Of a stretch of DNA of 64,000 nt, positions 46,178 through 56,840 are shown in pieces; position 1 is the stretch's first letter, and each line of letters starts with the position of its first letter. Location: assembly GCF_964204645.1 (NCBI RefSeq), contig NC_134026.1, forward strand, positions 13,606,450-13,670,449, read 5' to 3'. This stretch comes from Tubulanus polymorphus (Eukaryota > Nemertea > Palaeonemertea > Tubulaniformes > Tubulanidae). Under the pieces are notes generated by a model, which saw only the letters and a list, made by a program, of their open reading frames with translations, had not been told where the DNA came from and searched no databases. The translations under genes and the position numbers were made by a program.

Positions 46178-46229
46178 TATAGCTGCAAAGCAGCGATAAC
46201 AGGTTTTCTGCACAGTCTTAGAATCCTGT

Positions 46230-46500
46230 TCAACGGTGGATTTCGACAATGCATTTGATAAGGCTCAACATCAGCCATTACTGAACAGGCTATTAGGAAA
46301 CAGTATCAATGATAGGTCGCCCAAATGGCACAGCAGTTATCTCTGAACGGAAACTTGTAACCGAAATCAACGGAACGCCTATTCTCGGAATGAGACGGTC
46401 TAACTAGTGGAGTCACGCAAGGTAGTATCCTAAGTCGTCTTCTGTTTAATGTCCTGACAAATGACATACACAGTAATCCAAAATACACCAGACCGAGTAA
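46230..46500 (+). pseudogene. Non-LTR reverse transcriptase fragment
   Basis: STVDFDNAFDKAQHQPLLNR, WHSSYL and GVTQGSILSRLLFNVLTNDI are RT core blocks (finger/palm and the PQG box). Frames change between them. It is not part of the neighbouring LINEs, and stops before the YADD box. Confidence 0.7.
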
Positions 46501-46554
46501 ATTTCCAAAACGACCTTAACACACTGTTCGACCAAAAAACTTAATGTTCCGACA

Positions 46555-46795
46555 AAACCACGGGGACAAAAGCAAAATTATGAATTGTCGCGGGTGACAA
46601 AACCAAAATATTGAATTGTCACGGGCGACAAAACAAAAATAATGAATTGTCGCGGGCGATAAAACCAAAATAATGAATTGTCGCGGGCGATAAAACCACA
46701 ATAATGAATTGTCGCGGGCGTTAAAACCAAAATATTGAATTGTCGCGGGCGATAAAACCAAAATAATGTATTGTCGCGGGCAACAAAACCAAACT
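46555..46795. repeat. 31 bp minisatellite, left block (about 8 copies)
   Basis: Unit: TTGTCGCGGGCGACAA-like palindrome, then AACCAAAATAATGAA. Because the unit lacks stops in minus frames, long minus-strand frames appear with a 31-residue period; they are not genes. Confidence 0.95.
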
Positions 46796-48084
46796 AGGGG
46801 TCCAGGGACACCATGCTCACTTGGGAAGTGGTTTCAAATGCTCAACAATCTAACAATTTCAATACATAACGCCTTCATGTGAGCAGCTATGATTTTGTAA
46901 TTGATTGTGTTAACAAAATATGCCTCGTTACCAATTTAATATGGAAATACTAAGTTATTCTACTATTTAACGCCCCCTGGTGACCATATGCAAAACCCAA
47001 TGACCCTAAAACTCACCACAATCGTAGTACATGTCATGAAATACAACTTGCAATTGATCATAGTAACAAAATATGCCTAGGTTCCAATCTAATAAGGAAA
47101 AACTAAGCTTTTCTACTATTCAATGCCCCCTGATGACTATATGGAATAACTAATGTCCTTAAAAACTCACCACAATCATAGACGATGTCATGAACTACAA
47201 CTTTGCGATGGATCATGGTAACAAACTATGCCTAGGTACCAATCTAATAAGGAAAAACTAAGCTTTTCTACTATTCAACGCCCCCTGATGACTATATGGA
47301 ATAACTAATGTCCTTAAAAACTCACCACAATCATAGGCGATGTCATTTGTAATTGATCATGGTAACAAAATATGCCTTGGTACAAATATAATATAGCAAT
47401 ACTAAGTTATTGTATTATTCAACGCCCCCTGATGGCCACATACAAAAACCAATGACCTTGAAACTCACCAAAATCATAGAACACGTTATGGGCTACAACT
47501 TTCCAATTGAATATAGTAACACAATATGCTTAGGTATCAATTTAATGTGGAAAAAATTTTTCCCACCTACGAATGAGTACTGATGACACCAAGATGGCCG
47601 CCAATTGCGTCATAATTGGCTGATCAAAAATACCTGTCCCAGGTATAAAACATCCCTCTTTAAAGAATACCCATCAGCAATTGCAATGAGAAATGGCAAA
47701 CCAGTAGGAAGCTACAGGACCTAGAATTCTGGCCAAAATTGACATTTTTGGGCACTAAAAAGGTCATAGGACGGCCATCTTGAGTCAGATCGACCCAATT
47801 TTCTTATGCTGATGGGCCTTTGGTAGATTCAAATATTAACGAAAGATCAAGGTAATTGATCAAAGCGTCTTCAAAATTTCCCACGAAAACTTCGAAAATG
47901 TTTAAAAAGTGCTGATTTTGGCAAACAACAATGGCTGCCAGTCGACCATCTTGAATCTGACAGGGGCAGTTTTTGGGCTGACGATGTATCTAGGGTTGAT
48001 ACATGTATAAACCAAATATCAAGACATTACCTTGAAGCGTGTTAAAAACATCCCAAAATAACTAAAGTCCCAAGTGGACTGAAA
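46796..48084. repeat. Repeat family B, longest copy, about 1.3 kb
   Basis: It begins with ACTAGGGGTCCAGGGACACC fused to the minisatellite and has about five units with ACGCCCCCTG-TG-CCATAT, AACTCACCACAATCATAG, GTCATGAACTACAA and TAACAAAATATGCCTAGGTA. The end part (AGATGGCCGCCAATTGCG, CGGCCATCTTGAGTC, GCTGATTTTGGC) matches 55,440-55,725 and 58,550-58,690. It splits the minisatellite in two. Confidence 0.85.
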
Positions 48085-49000
48085 AAGAATTGTCGCAGGC
48101 GATAAAACAAAAATATTGAATTGTCGCGGGTGATAAAACCAAAATATTGAATTGTCGCGGGCGACACAACCAAACTAATGAATTGTCGCGGGCGATAAAA
48201 CCAAACTATGAATTGTCGCGGGCGATAAAACAAAAATATTGAATTGTCGCGGGCGATAAAACCAAAATAATGAATTGTCTCGGGCGACAAAAACAAAATA
48301 TTGAATTGTCACGTGCGACAAAACCAAAATAATGAATTGTCGCGGGCGACAAAAACAAAATAATGAATTGTTGCGGGCGATAAAACCAAAATAATGAATT
48401 GTCTCGTGCGACAAAACCAAAATAATGAATTGTCGCGGGCGACAAAACCAAAACATTGAATTGTCGCGGGCGATAAAACCAAATAATGAATTGTCGCGGG
48501 TGACAAAACCAAAATATTGAATTGTCACCGGCGACAAAACAAAAATAATGAATTGTCGCGGGCGATAAAACCAAAATAATGAATTTTCGCGGGCGATAAA
48601 ACCACAATAATAAATTGTCGCGGGCGTTAAAACCAAAATAATGAATTGTCGCGGACGGCAAAAACAAAATATTGAATTTTCGTGTGCGATAAAACCAAAC
48701 TATGAATTGTCGCGGGCGATAAAACAAAAATATTGAATTGTCGCGGGCGATAAAACCAAAATAATGAATTGTCTCGGGCGACAAAAACAAAATATTGAAT
48801 TGTCACGTGCGACAAAACAAAAATAATGAATTGTCGCGGGCGATAAAACCAAAATAATGAATTTTCGCGGACGGCAAAAACAAAATATTGAATTGTTGCG
48901 TGCGACAAAACCAAAATAATGAATTGTCACGGGCGATAAAACCAAAATATTGAATTGTCGCGTGTGACAAAACCAAAATAATTAATTGTCGCGAAAAAAA
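48085..49000. repeat. 31 bp minisatellite, right block (about 29 copies)
   Basis: Same unit as the left block. The end at about 49,000-49,050 contains CGCGTTATTTTAGTTTTGTCG, the unit in opposite orientation. Confidence 0.95.
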
Positions 49001-49050
49001 TCATTGTTTTCTCGCGTTATTTTAGTTTTGTCGTTTTGTCGTAATGTCGC

Positions 49051-50030
49051 CCTCATTTGCATATTCGTGTTTTTTTATCTCATCAGCCACCATACTAAAG
49101 CCTTAAGGTCGCGTAAAACTCGATAAACACTTCAAGCGACACAGCTAACGATCTCCTTTCCCCCACAGCGAACGCTTACTCCGAATGTCAAGTGTGAGTC
49201 CAGCATACGGATAGGAGTGTGTTATATACTTGTATTTAGTAAATACCTTGTGCATTTGACAATGATCGGTATGTACTGTAGGAAATATAGAGTATTGATA
49301 AATGGTTGAAGCCCGCGGCCGAATAAAGTAATATATTCTTTTATTTTGATACCTCGTCGACATAACAGCTTTTCTCCGCCATATCTCTTCGGCCTGTTTA
49401 GTTTAGGCCTACGATTCCCCGGTACACTAAAGATTTATCTTAGTAAATACACGGTTAATTCGGTAAAGAAAAATTGGTATTGTTAAACTAACTCCTTAAA
49501 ACCCGCCGCTAAATCACTGGTAGTAATAAATTAATTTGTACTCGATTTGATTCTCATGATGAGGAGAAACTCGCAGCTCATCCCCGGAACGTCGATGTAG
49601 TAACACACGTCGATTCGTCGATGTTTACGGCTCGACAGTGCTTTTAAAATCTAAAGTAGTAAATTTCCAGTGTATCGGTAATATGATTTGATGAGGAAAA
49701 TGGGCTATTGTTAAAATCACAGTTTTAAGACCGCGACTGAATGTGAAGTCTGCGGCAATAAATTAGTTCATTTATACTTGAATTGATAATCGAAGTGACA
49801 GTCGGCCAGCGGGTTGATTTCGGGATGACGACTCGAAAAACATGTCGCCCCATTGAATGGGGCTAAATTTTCGATGTTTACGGCCCGACAGCGCTTTTGT
49901 AACGATGATTCGTGAAAAAACACGCGGGCTATTTGTAGATCTCAGTGAGCTGAACGATATTATATGGATTGTATATGAAACAGCGGTAAGGTAACAAAGC
50001 CTATGTTCTTTTGGTAAAAATAGTGTGGAA
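49051..50030. other. No gene recognised
   Basis: Two stretches resemble each other: CGGCTCGACAGTGCTTTT... at 49,627 and CGGCCCGACAGCGCTTTT... at 49,882, so a ~250 bp degenerate repeat is likely. No coding signal. Confidence 0.45.
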
Positions 50031-50066
50031 GAAAATAATAATAATAATAATCACGCGGATATCAAT

Positions 50067-50147
50067 AGGGTTTTCTGTGAAATAACAGAAAACCCTAATA
50101 ATCACGCGGATATCAATAGGGTTTTCTGTGAAATAACAGAAAACCCT
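50067..50147. repeat. Two tandem copies of a 12 bp hairpin, right end of element C
   Basis: AGGGTTTTCTGT and ACAGAAAACCCT pair perfectly around GAAATA, twice, with a 51 bp period and the same AATCACGCGGATATCAAT before each. Confidence 0.9.
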
Positions 50148-50303
50148 AAAAATTCAAGATGGAGGGAAACATGAAGAAACCTGTTAAGGTTTATATGATA
50201 TTCATGCCACCCTCGTACACCCAATCACACTCTCTTTCACACTACATTCACACTGAAAATATTTAAGTGCTAGATGGCAGAGACTGGCAAGGTTAACGAA
50301 ACA

Positions 50304-53216
50304 TTAATTGAGAAGATACTGTTTGAGAGCACGTTTAAAAACTGGAGGGGATACTGATCCAATGATCTTCAGTGAGTAAGGTAAGTTATTCCAAGTTAAA
50401 GGGGCTGATACTTTTAATGAAAATTTCTTTCGATTGGTTCTAAATTGTTCTACTTTGAATGCATGACGGTTTCGAGTATGATGATGGTTAAAGTCGGAAT
50501 TTAATGAAAAATAATCTGAAAACGAGTTAGGCAGTAGTGAATTCTTATATTTAAATATGAAAAAGCACAATTGAAATTTCGTCATTGCTCGAAAAGTAAG
50601 GATACCTAAGTTTTTGAAGATGGGGGCTGTATGGTCAAAGAAGGTAACCTTCGATATTACCCTGATCGCACGCTTTTGAAGTAGGATTATTGGCCTGATT
50701 CTCGATTCGTAGTTATTGCCCCATATAAAATTGCAGTATTGGAGATACGGGTAAACAAAACTATAGTATAAGGTTTTCATCACTAAAACTGGCAATCGTC
50801 TTTTAACTCTATTCAAGACACCAATACTACGAGAGATCTTTTTACAGACAAATGATATATGGTCAGACCACGTCAGTTTACTATCAATATATAAACCAAG
50901 AAATTTTGTGGAATGAACTTGCTTTATTGGGGCATTTCCAATTTTTATGGCACAAGGGGTACCCTTGAAATTTCCGAAAATCATAAAATAACATTTTTCA
51001 AGGTTAAGAGACAATTTATTAACTTGAAACCACATTCGAAGTTTGATGAGTTCATTGTTTATCAGTTGGAATATCTTCTTATGATCTTTTGAATAAGCGA
51101 AGCATGTTGTGTCATCTGCAAAAAGGGTGAAGTCAAGAATTTTTGAAGCATTGACACAATCATTTATGAATAATAGATATAGAAGAGGACCGAGAATAGA
51201 ACCTTGGGGAACTCCGATAGTTATACCCCTTCTTGACGAGTTAATACCATTAAAACAAACAATTTGACCACGATCAGACAGGTAACTTTCGAACCATTTG
51301 AGAGGTAAACCCCGAATACCATAGTGATCTAATTTACCGAGCAGAATTGTGTGGTTGACCGTGTCGAATGCCTTCTTTAGGTCTAAGAAAATGCCTATGG
51401 CTGAATATTTTTTATCAAGGTATGATGTTAGGGTGTCTGTTACTTTGGCAAGAGCAAGTGCTGTGGAATGATTTGATCGAAAACCGAATTGATTTGAAGA
51501 AATAACGTTATGTTTATTGGGAAAGGAGGATAATCTGTGTAAGACCAGCTTTTCTAAAATCTTTGAAAATACCGGAAGAATAGAGATTGGACGATAATTA
51601 TTGAAATTTTCAGAATCTCCTGATTTAAATAACGGGTAAACTTTGGCTTGTTTCATGTCAGACGGAACAATACCATTATAGAAGCTACAATTAAATATAT
51701 GCGATAAAGGAGCATTTATTAGATCTATTGTGTCTTTAAGTAAAGATGAACTAATACCATCCAACCCTGCACTTTTTTTCAGATAAAAATGTCTAACTAT
51801 AGATTCAATTTCACAAGGATTAGTAGGAAACATTAAGAAATTTTCGTTAGTACGATTTTTCAGGTAATATGTGTAGTTGTGACCAGGGAAATCAGGTATA
51901 GTCTCAGAAATTTGTGAGCCTATTTTAGAAAAGAAATCGTTAAACCCACACGCTATGCGATAGTCGCCTTTGAATTCCTGGTTATTTTGTTTAAGAACAC
52001 TAGGTAAAATAGGAGAAGATGATTTACGAAGTATCTGGTTAATAAGTTTCCATTTAAGTTTCATATCAGTACCTATATCGGTAAACTTTTGAGAATAATA
52101 ATCAGATTCAGCTTTTCTTAAGATTTTAGTAAGAATGTTTTTATAAGAATTGTAACTATTCTTGACATCCACGGATGTAGAACGAATTGATTTCTTATAA
52201 AGTCGGTTTTTGTGCTTAATGGAGTTAAATATCGCTGGAGTAATCCACGGCTTCTCGAGGCGTTGTCTATCATTTAGTTAGGTCGGGAGAAGGGGAAAAG
52301 CTTCATTAAACGCAAGATTAATTTTATTTGAAAAATTATGGTAGGACTGATCAACTTCTGAGCATGAATAAATATCATTCCAATCAGTGCTTAATAGGAG
52401 TCTACGATACTTGGATATATTTTTAGCACAGTAAGAACGCTTCATATTTTGTCTGTTATTTGAACAATTTAAAATCTTCTTGCACATTGTAAAAACAGGA
52501 TAATGATCCGATAAATCAGTACAAATAATCCCGGACGTATGATTAACATTTAAATCATTAGTAAAGATATTATCAATAACAGTGGATGTGTTCGTGGTTA
52601 CTCTGGTAGGCTTATCAATCAATGGAAAAAAAGATGATGAAACCAGAGTATCCACGAACACCTCAGTATTTCTGTGCTCATCAAATTTGGATAAATCTAT
52701 ATTATAGTCACCGATAAGGTAACACCGTTTGTTTTCGCGATTGATATTTACAAGTAGTTTTTCAAACTCTTCAACAAAGGGATCGAGCCTTCCTCCTGGG
52801 GGTCTATAAATTACTCCCATAATGATATTGGAGCGTTTTCCCATATCAATCTCGATAAAAAGAGATTCGAATTTAAGAGAACTTGGTGCGATATCGTTGC
52901 GGGTTTTATATTTCAATGAGTTCTTGATGTAAAGAGCTACTCCACCACCCTGGGTTTCGATCCTGGAATTGAATGCGCTTGAATAACCAGGGATATTATA
53001 CATTATACTATTATCATGGTCATCATTTGTCCATGTCTCTGTGAATCCTAGAACAGAAAATTTATCGGCCGAATAGTAGAGAAAATCCGTTATTTTATCA
53101 AAATTTGAATTGAAACTCCTGGCATTATGTGAAAAAAAAGATAAATTATCTCCACTTGAGAGCAATTCATTTTCGTCGTAATAACGACAGGTATTATTGC
53201 CTGATATATCAACCAT
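50304..53216 (-). CDS. LINE ORF2: endonuclease and reverse transcriptase, one in-frame stop
   Basis: One frame of 970 codons with only one break, TAA at 52,280-52,278. The N-terminal part is an APE-type endonuclease: HNARSF, TETW, YRPPGG, GDYNIDL and SDHYPV. The RT has FNNYRPISILPVFSKILEK, NQFGFRSNHST, GIFLDLKKAFDTVNH, GVPQGSILGPLLY and FADDTT, then a thumb ending QYLLN. Endonuclease nicks the target and RT copies the RNA there. The frame after the stop is open through 52,173, so the stop is a point mutation rather than a gene boundary. Confidence 0.93.
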
Positions 53217-53289
53217 AGAATAAATGTTCTAGTCGAGTGAACACATTAATGTCAACATTGACCCGAGTCGGGACACTCTTTCAAGAGTC

Positions 53290-54585
53290 TTATTCATCAT
53301 CGCCATCTGATTCCACATTTGGTTTTTTCGCTAATTTTTCCGCACTGGGTGGAGAGGTCACCGATCTATTCTTTCTTTTGTTATTTGATGGCGTAGACGT
53401 AATGTCAGGTTTAAGAACAGATTCAAAGTTACTGGAAAGTGCCGACTTTCCTAAATCATTAAGATGCACCCCGCGACTATCACTGACGTTGTAATACCTA
53501 TCTCGAATGTTGCCTGTAGGTTTGATGATCACATCATTATTTATATAAATCATATTTTGCTTAACACAAAACGCCTCCATATATCTATTTACGAAACCAA
53601 CCGCTGCATTATACTCTTTTACAGTAGGAGATGACCCCTTTTTAGGTATGATGCTTGATACGCAAATTTTCGATTTCGGGAAATGCTCCTGAACTTTCGC
53701 TAACCCAATGGTGAAGTTCATTTTAACACTGTCAACATCGGATCTATGACGATTAATGTCGTTAGTTCCGAGATGGACCACGACACTTTCAACAGAATCG
53801 GGATGGGCAATATTTGAGCTAACTTTCGAGAGTAGTTGGTCGATGTATTCAACAGTTGCTCCTGACTGATGAATTACTTTTCCATCGGGGTATTGAAAAT
53901 CCCGCATGTTTGAGTCTCCAAGAATGACAACTTTCGTGCCGGATGGTTGATCAATTGGCTGGTCAATTGAGTGGTCGATTTTAGTACTGTCACTCACTGC
54001 CCGATCTACTCCACCCGCAGGTGCAGAGATCGGCTGTGACATTTTACCACAATCTCGCGCTTTATGGTTTAAACTACCACACCGGTAACACTCGACTGGT
54101 TTTGATCTGAGCTGGCATTCATATGCATTATGATCACCTAGGCAAAACTGACAGCAAAAGCCCGTACCGAAAATCCTGATATTGAAACCGTTGATTTTTG
54201 TGTATGTCAGAATAACCTCAATGACGTTTTTTAACTTAAGATACCTAGTCCGAGTATATATGCTAGTACCTTTAATTCGTCCCATTTTAAATGATCCTTC
54301 AGCATATTCTCCATATTTGGAAACAAAGTTGATAATCGTTTGATCTGACATTTCTATCGGCGCGTCAACTATTTTCAACGCCATGTAGTTCTCACTTGCA
54401 TCAACCAGATTAATGACGTTATCGTTTATTGTCAGACCCAAATGTTGAATCCGATTCTTTGTCTCTAAATCCTTAGCCGTTATTATACATAGTTTTGAAG
54501 TGATCTGGATAGATAATATACAGTTACTCACATTATCTAGTATTTGAGCTAACGCCTCGAATACTTGCTGGTGCGAAGGTTTCAT
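53290..54585 (-). CDS. LINE ORF1: zinc knuckles plus SGNH/GDSL esterase, 431 residues
   Basis: Intact frame. Residues 145-157 (CQFCLGDHNAYEC) and 166-179 (CYRCGSLNHKARDC) are zinc knuckles, the first with three rather than four residues before His. An SGNH hydrolase domain follows: GDSN at about 223 (Ser), HLGTNDI at about 271 (Asn) and GVHLND at about 385 (Asp-His nearby). The C-terminus is basic, then acidic (DGDDE). ORF1 proteins with an esterase domain occur in CR1-type LINEs; the esterase may help with membranes or RNP handling. It ends 73 bases before ORF2 starts. Confidence 0.92.
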   Translation of the reverse strand: MKPSHQQVFEALAQILDNVSNCILSIQITSKLCIITAKDLETKNRIQHLGLTINDNVINLVDASENYMALKIVDAPIEMSDQTIINFVSKYGEYAEGSFKMGRIKGTSIYTRTRYLKLKNVIEVILTYTKINGFNIRIFGTGFCCQFCLGDHNAYECQLRSKPVECYRCGSLNHKARDCGKMSQPISAPAGGVDRAVSDSTKIDHSIDQPIDQPSGTKVVILGDSNMRDFQYPDGKVIHQSGATVEYIDQLLSKVSSNIAHPDSVESVVVHLGTNDINRHRSDVDSVKMNFTIGLAKVQEHFPKSKICVSSIIPKKGSSPTVKEYNAAVGFVNRYMEAFCVKQNMIYINNDVIIKPTGNIRDRYYNVSDSRGVHLNDLGKSALSSNFESVLKPDITSTPSNNKRKNRSVTSPPSAEKLAKKPNVESDGDDE

Positions 54586-54704
54586 TCCATCTAACTCAAA
54601 TTTGAGTGATTTATCCCTATTTTATCCACTCATTTTTTCATTCAATGATACGACTGATCAGTCCCGAAATGAATATCCGTATATAACGATGAAGAATCAA
54701 ATTG

Positions 54705-54757
54705 TAACGATTGAAATTACAAGTATGACTTTAACGATTGAAATTACAAGTATAACT
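54705..54757. repeat. 27 bp tandem pair in the LINE 5' leader
   Basis: TAACGATTGAAATTACAAGT occurs at 54,705 and 54,732. Repeated leader units can carry promoter activity in LINEs. Confidence 0.8.
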
Positions 54758-54905
54758 TGGACGATCGTACGTACGTGACAGCTATTCCGCCATCTTGAAT
54801 CAAAAAAAATTGTATGTTATACCTACAAAAACCACTAATTATAAGTGGCAGGAGAGGGTAAATTAATTACAATTAATTACAAAATACTGGCAGTGAAAGG
54901 GTTAA

Positions 54906-55340
54906 AATCCTAGTCTTTACATTCAAATCCCTAAACGGTCTTGCATCACAATATCTACAGTCACTTGTGCAATATAAATCATCAGAGTTTTAAGATCTAA
55001 CAATCAATCCCTGCTAGTTATTCCCCGTGTTAGTCTTGTCTCAGCCAGGCATAGAGCCTTCGCCTACTCTGCCCTAGTACTCTGGAATAATTTACCTAGT
55101 CCGATTAAATCTAGTCGATGTTGTTAAATCTAATCTCAAAACCCATTTGTTCATCAAAGCTTTGAAATTAAACCAGTTTAGTTTTCTCTGTTTTATGTTC
55201 GCTTCTTTTATATGATGTAATGCAAATGAGCATGCATACTTTATATGGATTTCAGGCTGAACAAATTATTATGATTATTGTTTTTATATTATTATCATTA
55301 TTACATGGCTGTGACAATAAACTACTGCTTTGTGAAGTTT
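54906..55340 (+). pseudogene. CR1/L2-group LINE, 3' piece after the piggyBac insertion
   Basis: KILVFTFKSLNGLASQYLQS continues the RT frame cut at 45,141; then broken frames contain RLRLP-like and FIKALKLNQF, the C-terminal end of L2/CR1 ORF2. The 3' tail is AT-rich to about 55,340. Confidence 0.85.
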
Positions 55341-55439
55341 CGATACCCTATATACAATGGTTTGGAAGTTAGGAGGATTCAATGAGTTAATTTCATTCAG
55401 ATGCAAATCATCTGGAACGCACAGGACTCAACATTAAAG

Positions 55440-55725
55440 CTGCCAGCAGGTTAAAGGTTAAAGCGTCTTCAAAATATCCCTTGAAAACTTAAAATGTGTA
55501 AAACGTGCTGATTTTGGCGAACAACAATAACTACCAGTCGGCCATCTTGAGTCTGATCAGACCAGTTTTTGGGCTGAAGATGTGTCTTGGGTAGATTCAT
55601 GTATAAACCAAATATCAAGACATTACCTTGAAGCGTCTTCACAACTACCCAAAATAACTGGACAAATGGTCGGACGACAGACGAAAAGTGAACAAAATAG
55701 CCCGCTTGGGACTTAATTAGTGGGC
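55440..55725. repeat. Repeat family B, 3' part
   Basis: Aligns with 47,860-48,065: AAAGCGTCTTCAAAAT, GCTGATTTTGGC, CAGTCGGCCATCTTGAG and AAACCAAATATCAAGACATT. Confidence 0.85.
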
Positions 55726-56109
55726 TAAAAATGACATTTTGTACTGGTATATGTGTGAGTTAACTATTGAATGAGATCATAATAAGCATTATGACTAATT
55801 AAGCACTACTTGATTTTTAACTCAACTAACTTGAAGTCATTCAATTTAGTAAAAAGTTGTCATCTTTCAGATTTGTCGCATGGGCCTGAAGACAATACTT
55901 GAAAAGAAACCACATTGGTACCTATGGACTAAAGGGCTATGCTTATTCGACTGAATTCCATTACGTGCCAGATTGAAACAAACTACTTTCTTATGATTAT
56001 TGTCACGATTGGAAAAGTCGCAGGAAGGGGACTATGAAAGCACCCTATCTTTGGTATCCTCAAAGCCATTTTGACTAAGCATGATACATCAGTAAGCTAA
56101 CATTTTTGG
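55726..56109. other. Decayed body of element D
   Basis: Minus-strand words such as AAAATGGCTTTGAGGATA resemble copy A after its insertion. No gene. Confidence 0.4.
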
Positions 56110-56284
56110 TAGTAGTATTAATAGATCCAAGTATCCAGGATACGTGTTGACCCCTTAGTTGCACTCCTTCAAAATAGTTGTATGTTATTAAATTATTATT
56201 TCGATGAAATCTTTGTACGCTTCTTCCCAGTGTGACATCTAAACCAGCAAGGCAGACCCCCATCATCGCTACTTTGCAGCTATA
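56110..56284 (-). mobile_element. Hairpin-ended element family, copy D, left end only
   Basis: Minus strand from 56,284: TATAGCTGCAAAGTAGCGAT, then GGTCTGCC, ACACTGGGAAG, GTGCAACTAAGGGGTCAACA and CCTGGATACTTGGATC align with copy A. The alignment continues past the point where copy A carries the 655 bp insertion. No right-end hairpin was found downstream. Confidence 0.6.
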
Positions 56285-56641
56285 TTCATTATTATCATCT
56301 TTTTCCCATTTCCACACCATTTTTGTTTTAAGTGCATAGGCTTTCTTGCCTGACCGCTGTTGCTGACACAATCTGTATATCCTTCAGCTCACATCAATCT
56401 ACAGGTACTCCATCAGAATTTTGAGAAGTCAACGTTATTAAAGCACTGTTAAGCCGTTAACATGGTCCCGTTCAATGATTCGCCATGTTCTGTTTTCTTC
56501 CTGACATCTCTTTCTACTTTTTCAAGAAGAGCTATTTCCCTCTCTACGCCACATTCAATTCAAAGTCAATTTTATGAATTTATCGCTCGTAATTGCTAGG
56601 GGGTCCGAAACCAAGAGTATGCGAATCTGTTCTTCTCTGAA

Positions 56642-56840
56642 TAAGCCTGGGATGCTTATACTCGGGGATCACACGGAAGCTTATGATTAATCAATCACAT
56701 GATAGTTTGGGTTTCCCCGGGGAAGTTTTAAGTAACCTGCTCTAAGAGTCGCTCACTTTAAACTTCCCTGGGGAAGCCCAAACTATAACGTGACTGATTG
56801 ATCAACTGCATCTAGGTGATTCGGGTATACCCAGGCTTAC
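56642..56840. mobile_element. Long palindrome, about 200 bp, foldback miniature element
   Basis: Arms of ~95 bp face each other around GTAACCTGCTCTAAGAGTCG. Outer ends TAAGCCTGGG and, reversed, TAAGCCTGGGT match; inner arms TAGTTTGGGTTTCCCCGGGG and its near-complement pair best. No clear target duplication. Confidence 0.8.

Larger units (their letters stand above)
46178..50147 (+). mobile_element. Hairpin-ended element family, copy C (candidate)
   Basis: The left end is TATAGCTGCAAAGCAGCGAT at 46,178, then AACAGGTTTTCTGC. The right end is a (TAA)n tract and hairpins AGGGTTTTCTGT/ACAGAAAACCCT at 50,067-50,096 and 50,118-50,147. Both ends have four T in GGTTTTCTG, where copies A and B have three T at both ends. 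The 3.9 kb interior holds an RT fragment, two blocks of a 31 bp minisatellite and a long family B repeat. Pairing of the ends is inferred. Confidence 0.5.
50150..54780 (-). mobile_element. CR1-group LINE, almost intact
   Basis: Two reading frames of full length lie on the minus strand: ORF1 54,585-53,290 and ORF2 53,216-50,304, the latter with a single internal TAA. The 3' end reaches about 50,150, beside the element C hairpin. The 5' leader runs to about 54,780. I could not find a clear target duplication or a typical 3' tail. Good coding state points to recent activity. Confidence 0.9.
45141..54905 (+). mobile_element. PiggyBac-type element, internally deleted, carrying nested insertions
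   Basis: TTAA at 45,141-45,144 and 54,902-54,905 flank inverted ends CCCTATAACTGCC and, reversed, CCCTTTCACTGCC. Removing the interior and one TTAA rejoins the interrupted LINE codons in frame (IQF to KIL). It keeps pieces of transposase at 45,401-45,724. Most of its present length is later insertion: a hairpin-ended element (46,178-50,147) and a CR1-group LINE (about 50,150-54,780). Confidence 0.9.

Noticed and set aside
46516-48945. Several long minus-strand open frames rich in Phe, Ile and Arg-Asp-Asn-Ser
   Set aside because: They arise from the 31 bp satellite, which lacks minus-strand stops; the 31-residue period shows it.
48085-49000. Regular short repeats that could suggest a CRISPR array
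   Set aside because: The units are contiguous 31-mers without unique spacers, in an animal genome.
53237-53494. Plus-strand frame of 85 codons
   Set aside because: It overlaps the LINE ORF1 on the other strand and has no motif.
50150-54800. Inverted AAGATGG words at the two edges of the CR1-group LINE taken as terminal repeats
   Set aside because: LINEs do not have inverted ends and AAGATGG is common in the surrounding repeats; treated as coincidence.
56075-56371. Minus-strand frame of 98 codons
   Set aside because: It is the left end of hairpin-ended element D read through; copies A and B have stops in the same place.
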